Below, piece after piece: positions 32,679 to 40,683 of a stretch of DNA of 42,057 bases. Made by a program: the position numbers and the translations under genes. The notes under the pieces are model-generated. The model had not been told where the DNA came from. It worked only from the letters and a program-made list of their open reading frames with translations, and did not search any database. Source of the DNA: an uncultured Alphaproteobacteria bacterium (GTDB taxonomy: Bacteria > Pseudomonadota > Alphaproteobacteria > Micavibrionales > Micavibrionaceae); NCBI GenBank assembly GCA_946481105.1, contig CAMLMM010000006.1, forward strand, positions 1 to 42,057, read 5' to 3'. The number at the start of each line of letters is the position of its first letter. The first letter of the stretch is position 1.

Positions 32679-33565
32679 CGCGCCAACGCGTCCGGGTGAA
32701 TACCCGTCTCCTTGGAAATCATGTAATACACCGATTTCGGGTCGAGCTCTCCGCCTGTGCCATGCAGCTTTACATGGTGCGCCATCGCCGCGTCCATCAT
32801 GATAATGGATTTATCCGGCTGGTTACGCTTGCGCATATGTTCTTCGGTCAGGTTCACAATAATATCAATCGTCTTGTCCGACACGCTTAATTTATGATGC
32901 TTCTCATAACCTGCCCTGAGATTTTTCATGATCTCAATTGTCTGCGGGACGTTTGGAATGGACAGGAACACTTTCTGAAAACGGCGGTCCATCGCAGGGT
33001 CAAGCGCCACGTAAATCCGGAATTCATCCAGCGTTGTTGCCCCAATAATGTGCAAATCACCCACCGTCAGATACGGCTTCATTACCTCAGACAGGCCTTT
33101 ATACGCGCTGCCTTCACACGACGGCATAATCTGGTGCATTTCATCGATAAACAGAATTGTCTTTGGCAGGTCTGGATCGTGGTAACGTTCGGCAATGCCT
33201 TTGCACAGCGGCAGGAAGCGCCCCTGGAATTCGGCCGGACCGAGTGTTCCACCCGACATGGCCGCGAGGTCAATTTCCATCACGCGCGCATCCTTTAGAT
33301 AGTCGGGCACCTGCCCGGCCACAATCTTTTGCGCCAGGCCAGCGCAAAGGGCAGTTTTACCCACACCAGCGGGTGCCAGCAGCGCGACGTTCTTACGTCC
33401 CTTCTGCAGCAGAATAAGAATAGCCTGATCGATTTCTTCGTCACGACCTGTAATGGGATCGAAACGATTCATCCGAGCCAGCTGTGTAAAATCACGGCAA
33501 TATTTATGGATCAACTCCTCGAGTTGCTCATCCGGAACTTTATAACGAATTTTTTGTTCAGCCAT
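32675..33565 (-). CDS. Stand-alone Clp-type AAA+ ATPase domain (NBD1-like)
   Basis: The 296-aa protein aligns with the first nucleotide-binding domain of ClpA/ClpB: GRDEEIDQAILILLQ before Walker A (APAGVGKT, 64-71), a VPDYLKDARVMEIDL strand, Walker B LFIDEMH with Asp141 and Glu142, sensor 1 GATT at 175-178 and arginine finger Arg194/195. It lacks the N-terminal repeat domain, the second ATPase domain and the ClpP-binding loop. The pore loop region (GTLGPAEFQGRF) differs from the usual Tyr-containing loop. It may be an adaptor or remodelling ATPase. It sits just after serB on the same strand. Its ATPase residues look intact, so it need not be a remnant. Confidence 0.85.
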   Translation of the reverse strand: MAEQKIRYKVPDEQLEELIHKYCRDFTQLARMNRFDPITGRDEEIDQAILILLQKGRKNVALLAPAGVGKTALCAGLAQKIVAGQVPDYLKDARVMEIDLAAMSGGTLGPAEFQGRFLPLCKGIAERYHDPDLPKTILFIDEMHQIMPSCEGSAYKGLSEVMKPYLTVGDLHIIGATTLDEFRIYVALDPAMDRRFQKVFLSIPNVPQTIEIMKNLRAGYEKHHKLSVSDKTIDIIVNLTEEHMRKRNQPDKSIIMMDAAMAHHVKLHGTGGELDPKSVYYMISKETGIHPDALAR

Positions 33566-33571
33566 GAAACA

Positions 33572-34450
33572 TTAGCCTTTTGACGAATTCAGAACCGCAT
33601 CGATTTCGGCCCCAGTATATCCCTGAACATATAACAGGGCCATATGGTCCGAAAACACCATATAGTTTTGCACATGTTCCTTAACCAATGGTTTAGGGCG
33701 ATAACCAACCCCAAGCCCGGCATTTTCCAGCATCGGGATATCATTGGCGCCATCACCCACCGCCAGCGTTTCTGCTGCATGCAGCCCTAGTTTTGATGTA
33801 TATTCTGTCAAAAACATTTTCTTGGCGTCTTTATCAAGAATGGGATCAAGCACCTGCCCGGTCAAGGTATTGCCGCTTATTTCCAGTTCATTCCCATGAT
33901 TGAACTGAAACCCGCATTGACGGGCAATGGCGTTTGTAAAGAAGGTGAACCCACCGGACACGAGTACGCAGGTTGCGCCATAATGGCTCATCACCCGCAC
34001 CATGTCACGCGCCCCCGGCGTTAGAACCATTTTATCGAGTGTGTTCCGAAGCTCAGTAACGGGCAATCCTTTTAATTTTGCTACACGCGCACGTAATGCC
34101 TGCTTAAAATCAATTTCGCCGCGCATCGCCTGTTGCGTGATCGCAGAAATTTCGTCTTTCAATCCGCAAGCCGCAGCGAGTTCATCCAGCGTTTCGCCTT
34201 CGACGATAGTAGCATCCATATCGGCCAGTAAAAGTTTCTTGCGGCGATAGGCTGAATTGATGCGGAATACATCAATCTCATGCTTCGCCATTTGATCGCG
34301 CAGTTGATTAAATTGCTCGGCTGTAAAAAGCGTGTCTACCTCAGCGGCAACGCCTTCGCGCAGCCATCGCGACACCTGAAAAGGGATAAAGTTTTCTGTA
34401 AGTTTGACTGAAGCGCCAGCTACCAGGACAAGAACATCTTGTTCCGTCAT
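33572..34450 (-). CDS. serB: Phosphoserine phosphatase
   Basis: SerB performs the last step of serine synthesis. The 292-aa protein has an N-terminal regulatory-like region of about 70 residues, then the HAD motifs: DMDAT with Asp77 (nucleophile) and Asp79, LVSGGFTFF, the Lys of LDPILDKDAKK, and VGDGANDIPMLENAGLGV. The insert KGLPVTELRNTLDKM is the cap region. It is followed 6 bases later by the Clp-type ATPase gene and preceded by rsmB, 6 bases upstream, so the three look like one unit. Confidence 0.95.
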   Translation of the reverse strand: MTEQDVLVLVAGASVKLTENFIPFQVSRWLREGVAAEVDTLFTAEQFNQLRDQMAKHEIDVFRINSAYRRKKLLLADMDATIVEGETLDELAAACGLKDEISAITQQAMRGEIDFKQALRARVAKLKGLPVTELRNTLDKMVLTPGARDMVRVMSHYGATCVLVSGGFTFFTNAIARQCGFQFNHGNELEISGNTLTGQVLDPILDKDAKKMFLTEYTSKLGLHAAETLAVGDGANDIPMLENAGLGVGYRPKPLVKEHVQNYMVFSDHMALLYVQGYTGAEIDAVLNSSKG

Positions 34451-34456
34451 GGTCGA

Positions 34457-35824
34457 TCACATATTACGTTTGCGCAGACGGCTTACGTAGAAACCGTCCA
34501 TCCCGCCAACAACACCCAGATGATGCGGCAGGATACGTATATCGCCGCGCGGTGTGACAATCTCGCTGACTCCGCCCACTTCCTGCGCCTGAATCGGTAC
34601 GCGGTCCATTTCCTCATAATTCGCGAGGAGCTTTTCAATCTGATGTTCCCCTTCTTCTTTCTGCAGCGAACAGGTGCAGTAAATCAGAATCCCGCCAGGG
34701 GCGAGCATTTTGATAGCATTGGTCAGCAGTCGCGCCTGCAATTCAACCAGCGAACTGATATCCGCTTTTGTTTTCATCCAGATGACATCCGGGTTACGGC
34801 GCACGGTTCCGGTGGCCGAACACGGCGCATCCAGCAAAATAAAATGTACGGGTTCCCGCGGACGCCAGACCGCGGCATCGGCCACTTCAGTCCGCACCAG
34901 ATGACCAAGTTTCAAACGACGCATATTTTCCTGCAAACGCTGCAGGCGCTTCGCTGACCGATCAACGGCGATTACATTTGCCCCGGCGCTGGCTAACTGC
35001 GACGTTTTCCCACCTGGCGCGGCGCATAAATCGACTACGCTTTCCTCACTGGGTAGATTGCCAAACAATTGTGCCGGAATGGCAGCGGCGGCATCCTGCA
35101 CCCACCACATCCCGTCATTATATCCTGGCAAATCCTGCACCATCCGGGCATTCTGCAAACGCAGGCTACCGGTCGGCATTACCTGCGCCCCCAATGTTTC
35201 AGCCCAGTGCGCGGCTGTTTCCGGTTCTTTTAACGTGATATCCAGCGATGGTTCCTGCAGATTGGCCACGGCGATATCAAGCGCACCCTTCAGGCCATAA
35301 TCATCAATCCACATTTTCAACATCCATTCCGGCGTATTGAGACGGGCGATATCCTGCCGTGTGGTCCAGTCCTTGCCTTCAGCGGCAATACGGCGCAACA
35401 GCGCGTTGATGAATCCTTTCATGCGCCCGTGGCCTTCGGCCTCCACCAGCAGCACCGACGTATTGACGGCAGCATGATCGGGAATATTCATGAAAATCAA
35501 TTGCGCAACACCCATACGCAGAATGAATTCCAGCACGGGCGGATTGATGGGCTGGTCGGGCCGCGACAGAGAGCGGCGGATTAAATCATCTATCTGCCCC
35601 AGACGGCGAATAACGGTTGTCACCAGCATACGGACAAATGCCCGGTCACGCTGATTTAATGTAGTAAAACCGGAACTTTCGTCGAGCGCCTGATCAAGCG
35701 TATGTTTTTTGACAAATACCTGTTGAAGAATATCAAGGGCAACCTTGCGGGCCTGAAGCATATCCCCAGGGGGTGCTGCATCATATAAATCAGGCTGGGA
35801 CGGGGATGAAGGTGCTTGCGACAT
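34457..35824 (-). CDS. rsmB: 16S rRNA (cytosine-C5)-methyltransferase RsmB
   Basis: RsmB methylates C967 of 16S rRNA. The 455-aa protein has an N-terminal NusB-like helical RNA-binding domain (residues 20-150) and a SAM-dependent methyltransferase domain: VDLCAAPGGKTSQLA, DAPCSATGTVRRNPDVIW and the second catalytic cysteine in YCTCSLQKEEGE. Both catalytic cysteines are seen. The length and domain order are standard. It leads a likely rsmB-serB-AAA unit on the minus strand. Confidence 0.95.
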   Translation of the reverse strand: MSQAPSSPSQPDLYDAAPPGDMLQARKVALDILQQVFVKKHTLDQALDESSGFTTLNQRDRAFVRMLVTTVIRRLGQIDDLIRRSLSRPDQPINPPVLEFILRMGVAQLIFMNIPDHAAVNTSVLLVEAEGHGRMKGFINALLRRIAAEGKDWTTRQDIARLNTPEWMLKMWIDDYGLKGALDIAVANLQEPSLDITLKEPETAAHWAETLGAQVMPTGSLRLQNARMVQDLPGYNDGMWWVQDAAAAIPAQLFGNLPSEESVVDLCAAPGGKTSQLASAGANVIAVDRSAKRLQRLQENMRRLKLGHLVRTEVADAAVWRPREPVHFILLDAPCSATGTVRRNPDVIWMKTKADISSLVELQARLLTNAIKMLAPGGILIYCTCSLQKEEGEHQIEKLLANYEEMDRVPIQAQEVGGVSEIVTPRGDIRILPHHLGVVGGMDGFYVSRLRKRNM

Positions 35825-35898
35825 GTTTGTATATGTATCTGAAAAATGCCGGACTGTAAATTGACACCGGGATTTCAGCGGATTAATTTTTGATTATG

Positions 35899-36201
35899 TT
35901 AATCAGAAAATTTTGACTCGCCGGTCGTCATTTCCTCTTCCAGGTCGCAACTGATGGCCAGTATCAGCGCATAGATTTCACAAACCATGTCTTCATTATC
36001 TTCACCGGCGCGGTCGCCCACGCGGTCGATAACTTCTTTCAGGCGGTCCTCAAGGACAACGGGGATTTTATGTTCGGACTTTATCGCCGCGACTTCGCGG
36101 ATAACGCCCAGACGTTCAACCAGCAGGTCAACAATCCGGTCGTCCAGACTGTCGATACGGGCGCGAAAGGGCTTTAAAATTTCGGCGGCTTTTGACATCA
36201 T
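35899..36201 (-). CDS. Chorismate mutase (AroQ type)
   Basis: A 100-aa all-helical chorismate mutase. The enzyme turns chorismate into prephenate for phenylalanine and tyrosine synthesis. RARIDSLDDRIVDLLVERLGV (residues 14-34), the EVAAIKSEHKIPVVLEDR segment with the active-site Lys and Arg, and the final helix with a glutamate match the family. It is monofunctional with no dehydratase domain attached. The next residue, Met2, could also be the start. Confidence 0.9.
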   Translation of the reverse strand: MMSKAAEILKPFRARIDSLDDRIVDLLVERLGVIREVAAIKSEHKIPVVLEDRLKEVIDRVGDRAGEDNEDMVCEIYALILAISCDLEEEMTTGESKFSD

Positions 36202-36242
36202 TTATCTTTCTGTTTTCCGGCAAAGTCTTTAAGCTACAGGCC

Positions 36243-36422
36243 ATGACCATAGACAAAAACGACCCCAGCGTCACCCCTAAAAATGCGGGCGAACCTGTTG
36301 CATCGCAACAGCCCGTAGCATCTCAGCCAGCCCTTCCACCGGAATTTGGCGGTCGGAAGAATGCGCCTGAGGCCACGCGCTATGGCGACTGGGAAATAAA
36401 CGGCAAATGTGTTGATTTCTGA
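36243..36422 (+). CDS. DUF1674 / SDHAF4-like small protein
   Basis: The 59-aa protein ends with GRKNAPEATRYGDWEINGKCVDF, here residues 37-59, matching the conserved C-terminus of DUF1674/SDHAF4 (pattern PxRYGDWExxGxxxDF). In mitochondria SDHAF4 binds flavinylated SdhA and promotes succinate dehydrogenase assembly. The N-terminal 30 residues are low in complexity (VASQQPVASQPALPP), as is normal for the family. The ATG at 36243 is the only good start; a TTG at 36192 would run back into the aroQ promoter region. Its stop overlaps the mutL start by one base (TGATG). Confidence 0.88.
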   Translation: MTIDKNDPSVTPKNAGEPVASQQPVASQPALPPEFGGRKNAPEATRYGDWEINGKCVDF

Positions 36423-38248
36423 TGGGCCGCATCCAGCAACTTCCCAATACGCTGATTAACCAGATCGCCGCCGGCGAAGTGGTGGAGCGCCCGGCTTCCG
36501 CCGTCAAGGAACTGGTGGAAAACGCCATTGATGCTACCGCTACACGTATCGAGGTTGAATTGCTCGATGGCGGGAAGCAACTGATACTTGTCCGCGATAA
36601 CGGCTTTGGCATGGGTGCCGATGATCTGGTGGCCGCGCTTGACAGGCACGCCACCTCGAAACTTCCTGATGGCAATTTGCTGAATATAAATTTTCTGGGT
36701 TTCCGGGGCGAAGCCCTGCCTTCTATCGCGTCGGTCAGCCGCATGAAAATAATGACCCGCGACCGTGGTGCGGACGCGCATGAAATCGAAGTTGAAGATG
36801 GCCAAAAGAAACCCGTCCGTCCGTCCGCCCATGTTGACGGCACTACCATCGAAATCCGCGACCTGTTTTATTTGACACCCGCCCGCCTGAAATTCCTGAA
36901 GACCTCGGCCACCGAGTATGCTGCCGTCAAGGATATGATGCAGCGTATGGCTCTCGCTTATCCGCAAGTAGCGTTCCGCCTTACACATAACGGTTCCCCG
37001 TCTTTTCATTATCCGGTTCTGGACACGGATAAAATGCAAATGGAAGAACGCCGCCTGCGCGATATCATGGGCGATGATTTTATGGCCAACGCCATGCGGA
37101 TTGATGTTACGCGGGGTGGCCACCGCCTGACAGGCTGGATCAGCAAACCAACCCACAATGCCGGGACTGCGCAACGCCAGTTTCTGTTTGTGAATGGCCG
37201 CACGGTACGCGATAAACAATTACTGGGGGCTGTCCGTGCCGGGTATATGGACGTGATGGCCAAGGACCGCTATCCGGTCGTGGTGCTGTTTCTGGATGTC
37301 CCGCCGGATGAAGTCGACGTGAATGTTCACCCGGCCAAAGCCGAAGTGCGCTTCCGTGATGGCGCGCTGGTACGTGGCTTGATTGTCAGCGCCCTGCGCC
37401 ATGCCATTCACGATCAGCCTGTTACCTCCGTGACCTCATTGACCGATCGTCTTCTGTCTCAACTTGAAACCGGACGCGCGAATGCCGATACTCCCGCTGC
37501 TGGTTTTAATCCCCGTGCCTATCTTACACCCTACGCCCCCTCTTATCAGGGCGGCACGCAACGGCAACTCAGCGAGTTCGCCACCAACGCATATCAACCC
37601 CGCATGGACTTCGTCCCATCAACCCGCTTTGATGCATTGCCTGCCGAAGCTCCCGAAGAAAATAACTATCCCCTCGGTTCCGCCCGGGCGCAGATACATG
37701 AAAATTATATCATCACACAAACTGCCGACGGTATTGTGATCGTCGACCAGCATGCGGCACATGAGCGTCTGGTGTATGAACGGTTCAAAGCCCAAGTAGC
37801 CGAAAACGGGATTGAAGTCCAACCTCTCCTCACCCCTGAAATCGTCAACCTCGATGATACGGATTGCCTGCGCCTGCTGGATCACCGCGATATATTCGCC
37901 CAGTCCGGTCTTGAGATTGAACCATTCGGCGCAGGGGCCATCGCCATTCGCGCTATCCCGGCTTTGCTTATCAATAAAATCGATCCGCAGAAGTTACTGC
38001 GCGATCTCGCCGATGAACTGCGCGATCAGGATAAATCAACCAAGCTTGAAGAAAAGCTGAACGCCACCCTCTCGACGATGGCATGTCACGGGTCGGTACG
38101 CTCCGGGCGCCGCCTAAGCACCCCAGAAATGAATGCCCTGCTGCGCGACATGGAGTCCACCCCATTGGCAGGCCAGTGCAATCACGGGCGCCCGACCTTT
38201 GTGGCGCTATCCCTTCTTGATATTGAAAAACTTTTTGGACGAAAGTAA
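36422..38248 (+). CDS. mutL: DNA mismatch repair protein MutL
   Basis: MutL links mismatch recognition to strand incision. The 608-aa protein has the GHKL ATPase motifs: LVENAIDA near residue 31, DNGFGM near 59 and GFRGEALPSIASV near 97. After a variable linker (residues 340-405) comes the C-terminal dimerisation domain. The endonuclease motif DQHA(x)2E(x)4E is intact from Asp442 to Glu453, with the companion motifs ACHGSVRSG and CNHGRPT. This points to a nicking MutL of the type found in bacteria without MutH. It is coupled to the DUF1674 gene upstream and followed by a membrane protein gene after 2 bases. Confidence 0.97.
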   Translation: MGRIQQLPNTLINQIAAGEVVERPASAVKELVENAIDATATRIEVELLDGGKQLILVRDNGFGMGADDLVAALDRHATSKLPDGNLLNINFLGFRGEALPSIASVSRMKIMTRDRGADAHEIEVEDGQKKPVRPSAHVDGTTIEIRDLFYLTPARLKFLKTSATEYAAVKDMMQRMALAYPQVAFRLTHNGSPSFHYPVLDTDKMQMEERRLRDIMGDDFMANAMRIDVTRGGHRLTGWISKPTHNAGTAQRQFLFVNGRTVRDKQLLGAVRAGYMDVMAKDRYPVVVLFLDVPPDEVDVNVHPAKAEVRFRDGALVRGLIVSALRHAIHDQPVTSVTSLTDRLLSQLETGRANADTPAAGFNPRAYLTPYAPSYQGGTQRQLSEFATNAYQPRMDFVPSTRFDALPAEAPEENNYPLGSARAQIHENYIITQTADGIVIVDQHAAHERLVYERFKAQVAENGIEVQPLLTPEIVNLDDTDCLRLLDHRDIFAQSGLEIEPFGAGAIAIRAIPALLINKIDPQKLLRDLADELRDQDKSTKLEEKLNATLSTMACHGSVRSGRRLSTPEMNALLRDMESTPLAGQCNHGRPTFVALSLLDIEKLFGRK

Positions 38249-38250
38249 CC

Positions 38251-38757
38251 ATGACCATCGCACCGTTGCATAAAATACTGGGACTTTACGCTGTACTGGC
38301 CTTTGGCGTATTGATGAGCTGCCTGCCGTATATGACCGCCCAGAATGTGGGCGCCGTGGCTGTTCTGCTTGCCCTTATTTTTTCCTATGTCCTTGAAAGT
38401 AAATCCGACAAGGACAGCCTTGAAACCCATCACGCCATTTTCATTATCCGTACCATCTGGATATGGACGACATTCCTGCTGATCGGACTATGCGGTGCAG
38501 GCTACGTTGTCTCCCAGCAGGGGAACATGGCTGCGATAGACCAGTTGATGGGTATGATTAACAGCGGCGGCATTCCAACTGAAGCAGATATTCAGGCTGC
38601 CAGTGAAGCCTATTTAAATGACAATACCGACCTTATCCTTAAAACCGCACTAGTATGGCTAGCCCCGGCGCAGATATATGCCGTGTGGCGTCTGGCGCGC
38701 GGCCTGTCCCGCGCCGTCAAAGGGTACAGAATCAATAATTTCCGTAGCTGGTTCTAA
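38251..38757 (+). CDS. Inner-membrane protein of unknown function, 168 aa
   Basis: The protein has four hydrophobic helices: residues 8-27, 29-49, 65-90 and about 130-148, with a polar helix between the last two (MGMINSGGIPTEADIQAASEAYLNDN). A basic C-terminus follows. It resembles small DUF4870-like membrane proteins in layout, but I do not recognise a signature. It lies 2 bases after mutL and its stop codon interlocks with that of the convergent ribF. Confidence 0.75.
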   Translation: MTIAPLHKILGLYAVLAFGVLMSCLPYMTAQNVGAVAVLLALIFSYVLESKSDKDSLETHHAIFIIRTIWIWTTFLLIGLCGAGYVVSQQGNMAAIDQLMGMINSGGIPTEADIQAASEAYLNDNTDLILKTALVWLAPAQIYAVWRLARGLSRAVKGYRINNFRSWF

Positions 38758-39674
38758 ATTCCGGTCAGGATAGTGCGCGTTTCTGCACAGTCTTTTTCGA
38801 TCTGTTCAGTCAAAGCGTCCAGCGCGCCAAATTTCATTTCATCGCGTATTTTCTTCACCGGACGGATACGCAACTCCCGCCCGTATAAATCACCCTTGAA
38901 ATCCAGAATATGCGCTTCGACCAACGCCGTTTTCGTTTCAAACATCGGGCGAATGCCAATATTGGTTGCAGCCCGATACCAATCGGCATGGCCGGGCACC
39001 TGCACCCAGCACGCATACACGCCATAAGCGGGATGTATCGTCTCACCCAGTGGTACATTCGCGGTCGGATAGCCAAGTTCGCGTCCGCGCTTATCGCCAT
39101 GCTGGACAATCCCACGAATTTCCCATGACCAACCCAGAAGCTGGTTGGCTTCATCAATATGGCCTGACTGAATAAGACCACGGATGCGCGTCGCCGAAAT
39201 AATCCCGTGTCGCGAGTCGGCTGTTAAATTGGCAGCAACGACATCCAGTCCCTGATCACGCATTAATTCAACTGACCCGCTGCGGTTATGGCCGAAATGA
39301 AAATCCATGCCCACCACAATGGCCGCTGGGTTAATCTGGTTTTTCAGGGTGTTTATAAAATCAAGCGCGGACTGGCCTGCAAATTCCCAGTCGAAATTCA
39401 CGACATAAACAATATCAACACCCAATTGCTTTAATCGGTCGAGTTTCAGGGACAATGGCGTTACACGGAATGGCTGGTCATCCGGACGGAAAATACGGCG
39501 TGGATGCGGTTCAAACGTCATAACAGCCAGCTTGGTTTTTCGCTGGGCAGCTTCACGTTTGGCCTGCGCGATCAAGTCCTGATGACCGCGATGCACAGCA
39601 TCAAAATTACCAATGGCAGCAACAGCCTTACGTGCGTCTTCCGGTAATTCATTCAAGGTGTGGTAAACATCCAT
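38754..39674 (-). CDS. ribF: Bifunctional riboflavin kinase / FAD synthetase
   Basis: RibF phosphorylates riboflavin to FMN and adenylylates FMN to FAD. The 306-aa protein has the N-terminal nucleotidyltransferase motif GNFDAVHRGH near residues 22-31, FEPHPRRIF near 75 and GISATRIRGLIQSG near 158. The C-terminal kinase domain has GDKRGRELGYPTANV near 194 and IGIRPMF. Length is standard. No FMN riboswitch is visible upstream in the 455-bp region covered by the response regulator gene. Confidence 0.96.
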   Translation of the reverse strand: MDVYHTLNELPEDARKAVAAIGNFDAVHRGHQDLIAQAKREAAQRKTKLAVMTFEPHPRRIFRPDDQPFRVTPLSLKLDRLKQLGVDIVYVVNFDWEFAGQSALDFINTLKNQINPAAIVVGMDFHFGHNRSGSVELMRDQGLDVVAANLTADSRHGIISATRIRGLIQSGHIDEANQLLGWSWEIRGIVQHGDKRGRELGYPTANVPLGETIHPAYGVYACWVQVPGHADWYRAATNIGIRPMFETKTALVEAHILDFKGDLYGRELRIRPVKKIRDEMKFGALDALTEQIEKDCAETRTILTGI

Positions 39675-39737
39675 TTGCTGGTTTTATCCCAGCAGAGGCA
39701 AAGCACCAAGACTAATTTTAGCGGCTTTGCCTATAAA

Positions 39738-39761
39738 GGCAGGGCTACTGATTTCCCTGCC
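39738..39761 (-). terminator. Possible terminator hairpin at the end of the minus-strand response regulator gene
   Basis: GGCAGGG and CCCTGCC pair around a ten-base loop and span the stop codon. The T-run after it (TTTATAGG) is short, so it may only slow transcription. Confidence 0.4.
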
Positions 39762-40290
39762 AGTAAGAATACGAACCTGTCACCAGATGCAGCAGCTCCT
39801 CCTGCTGTTCCAGCGCGTGAACCATATTTTTACGGCTTTCTTTCAGGCTATGGTGGCGACCGATAGCAAACTGAATAGTGCGGCATAGATTTTCAGGTTG
39901 TTTCGACACAGAATCTTTATAGACATAATCTTGAGCGCCAATCCCCACCACACTCATGGCCAGGTTATGATCCTCAACACTTGTCAACACGATAATAGGT
40001 ACGCGTTCTTTAAACACCTCCAGACGCTCATAGGCATCGGCTCCCCCCGAAGAATCAGGCAGACCCAGATCCAGCAAGACCACATGCAGATCATTGCGGC
40101 TGGAGAGAACATTCTCCGCCTCGTAAATGGTCGTGACATGAATAATATTGCAGGCGCAGGGCATATAAGCCCCGAGAATGCGCTGAACGGTGTAGGCATC
40201 GGTCTCGCTATCCTCAACGAGAAGAATATTGAGTTCCCGCGTATCCGGCGGTGATGCAATATGCACTGAATTTAATGATTGTATCGTCAT
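39745..40290 (-). CDS. Response regulator, single receiver domain with C-terminal helix
   Basis: The 181-aa protein has a receiver domain from about residue 20 to 145: acidic pocket EDSETD at 26-31, phospho-acceptor Asp74 in VVLLDLGLPDSSGG, LTSVED as the switch block, and the Lys in YVYKDSV. A C-terminal helix (SLKESRKNMVHALEQQEELL) replaces a DNA-binding domain and could be a dimerisation or partner-binding extension. AGGGAG precedes the ATG. It is divergent from the histidine kinase gene across a 393-bp AT-rich gap, and may be its partner. Confidence 0.88.
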   Translation of the reverse strand: MTIQSLNSVHIASPPDTRELNILLVEDSETDAYTVQRILGAYMPCACNIIHVTTIYEAENVLSSRNDLHVVLLDLGLPDSSGGADAYERLEVFKERVPIIVLTSVEDHNLAMSVVGIGAQDYVYKDSVSKQPENLCRTIQFAIGRHHSLKESRKNMVHALEQQEELLHLVTGSYSYWQGNQ

Positions 40291-40683
40291 AACAATCTCC
40301 CTTGTTCTGGTTTAGAAATAACACCCAGGTAGTTTCTTTTTTTTGATTTAGCTTGTGATTTACGCAACATCCCTGATCACAGTTAAGAAAAGGGATAACA
40401 TCTTACATACTATCAAAAAGCGAAAACGTGCCCTTTGAAGCAGATGTGACACAGAAAAAATTGTGCGCTTGATTCAATTGTAGCACAGGCTTTCACCAAA
40501 AAGGAATGGTTTTTCATGTAAAAATTTAGGCAAAGTTTACAGATTCCCCAAATAAAAATATTACCCTTTTGAATCAAGGTGCAAGAAAGTTTCCCTGAAT
40601 CAATAATACTACCAGACAAAGAAAAAAGGGATTATAGTCATGCCCATAACGCTCATGAATGCACATGTTTTGGAAATGGGGAC
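40291..40683. other. AT-rich divergent intergenic region
   Basis: This 393-bp gap lies between the minus-strand response regulator and the plus-strand kinase. It contains a candidate plus-strand promoter at 40536-40564 and otherwise only AT-rich DNA. The open frame on the minus strand at 40413-40619 has no ribosome-binding site or plausible composition, so I do not call it. Regulatory sites for both genes are likely to be here, but I cannot name them. Confidence 0.5.
40536..40564 (+). promoter_or_regulatory. Candidate promoter for the second histidine kinase
   Basis: TTTACA and TATTAC are separated by 17 bases. A transcript would start near 40571 and reach the kinase ATG after about 110 bases. 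Confidence 0.35.

Noticed and set aside
36380..37219. A 279-codon minus-strand open frame inside mutL
   Set aside because: It is a shadow of the conserved MutL ATPase domain and has no ribosome-binding site.
40413..40619. A 68-codon minus-strand frame in the AT-rich divergent gap
   Set aside because: No ribosome-binding site, Cys/Phe-rich random-looking composition, and it overlaps the kinase promoter region.
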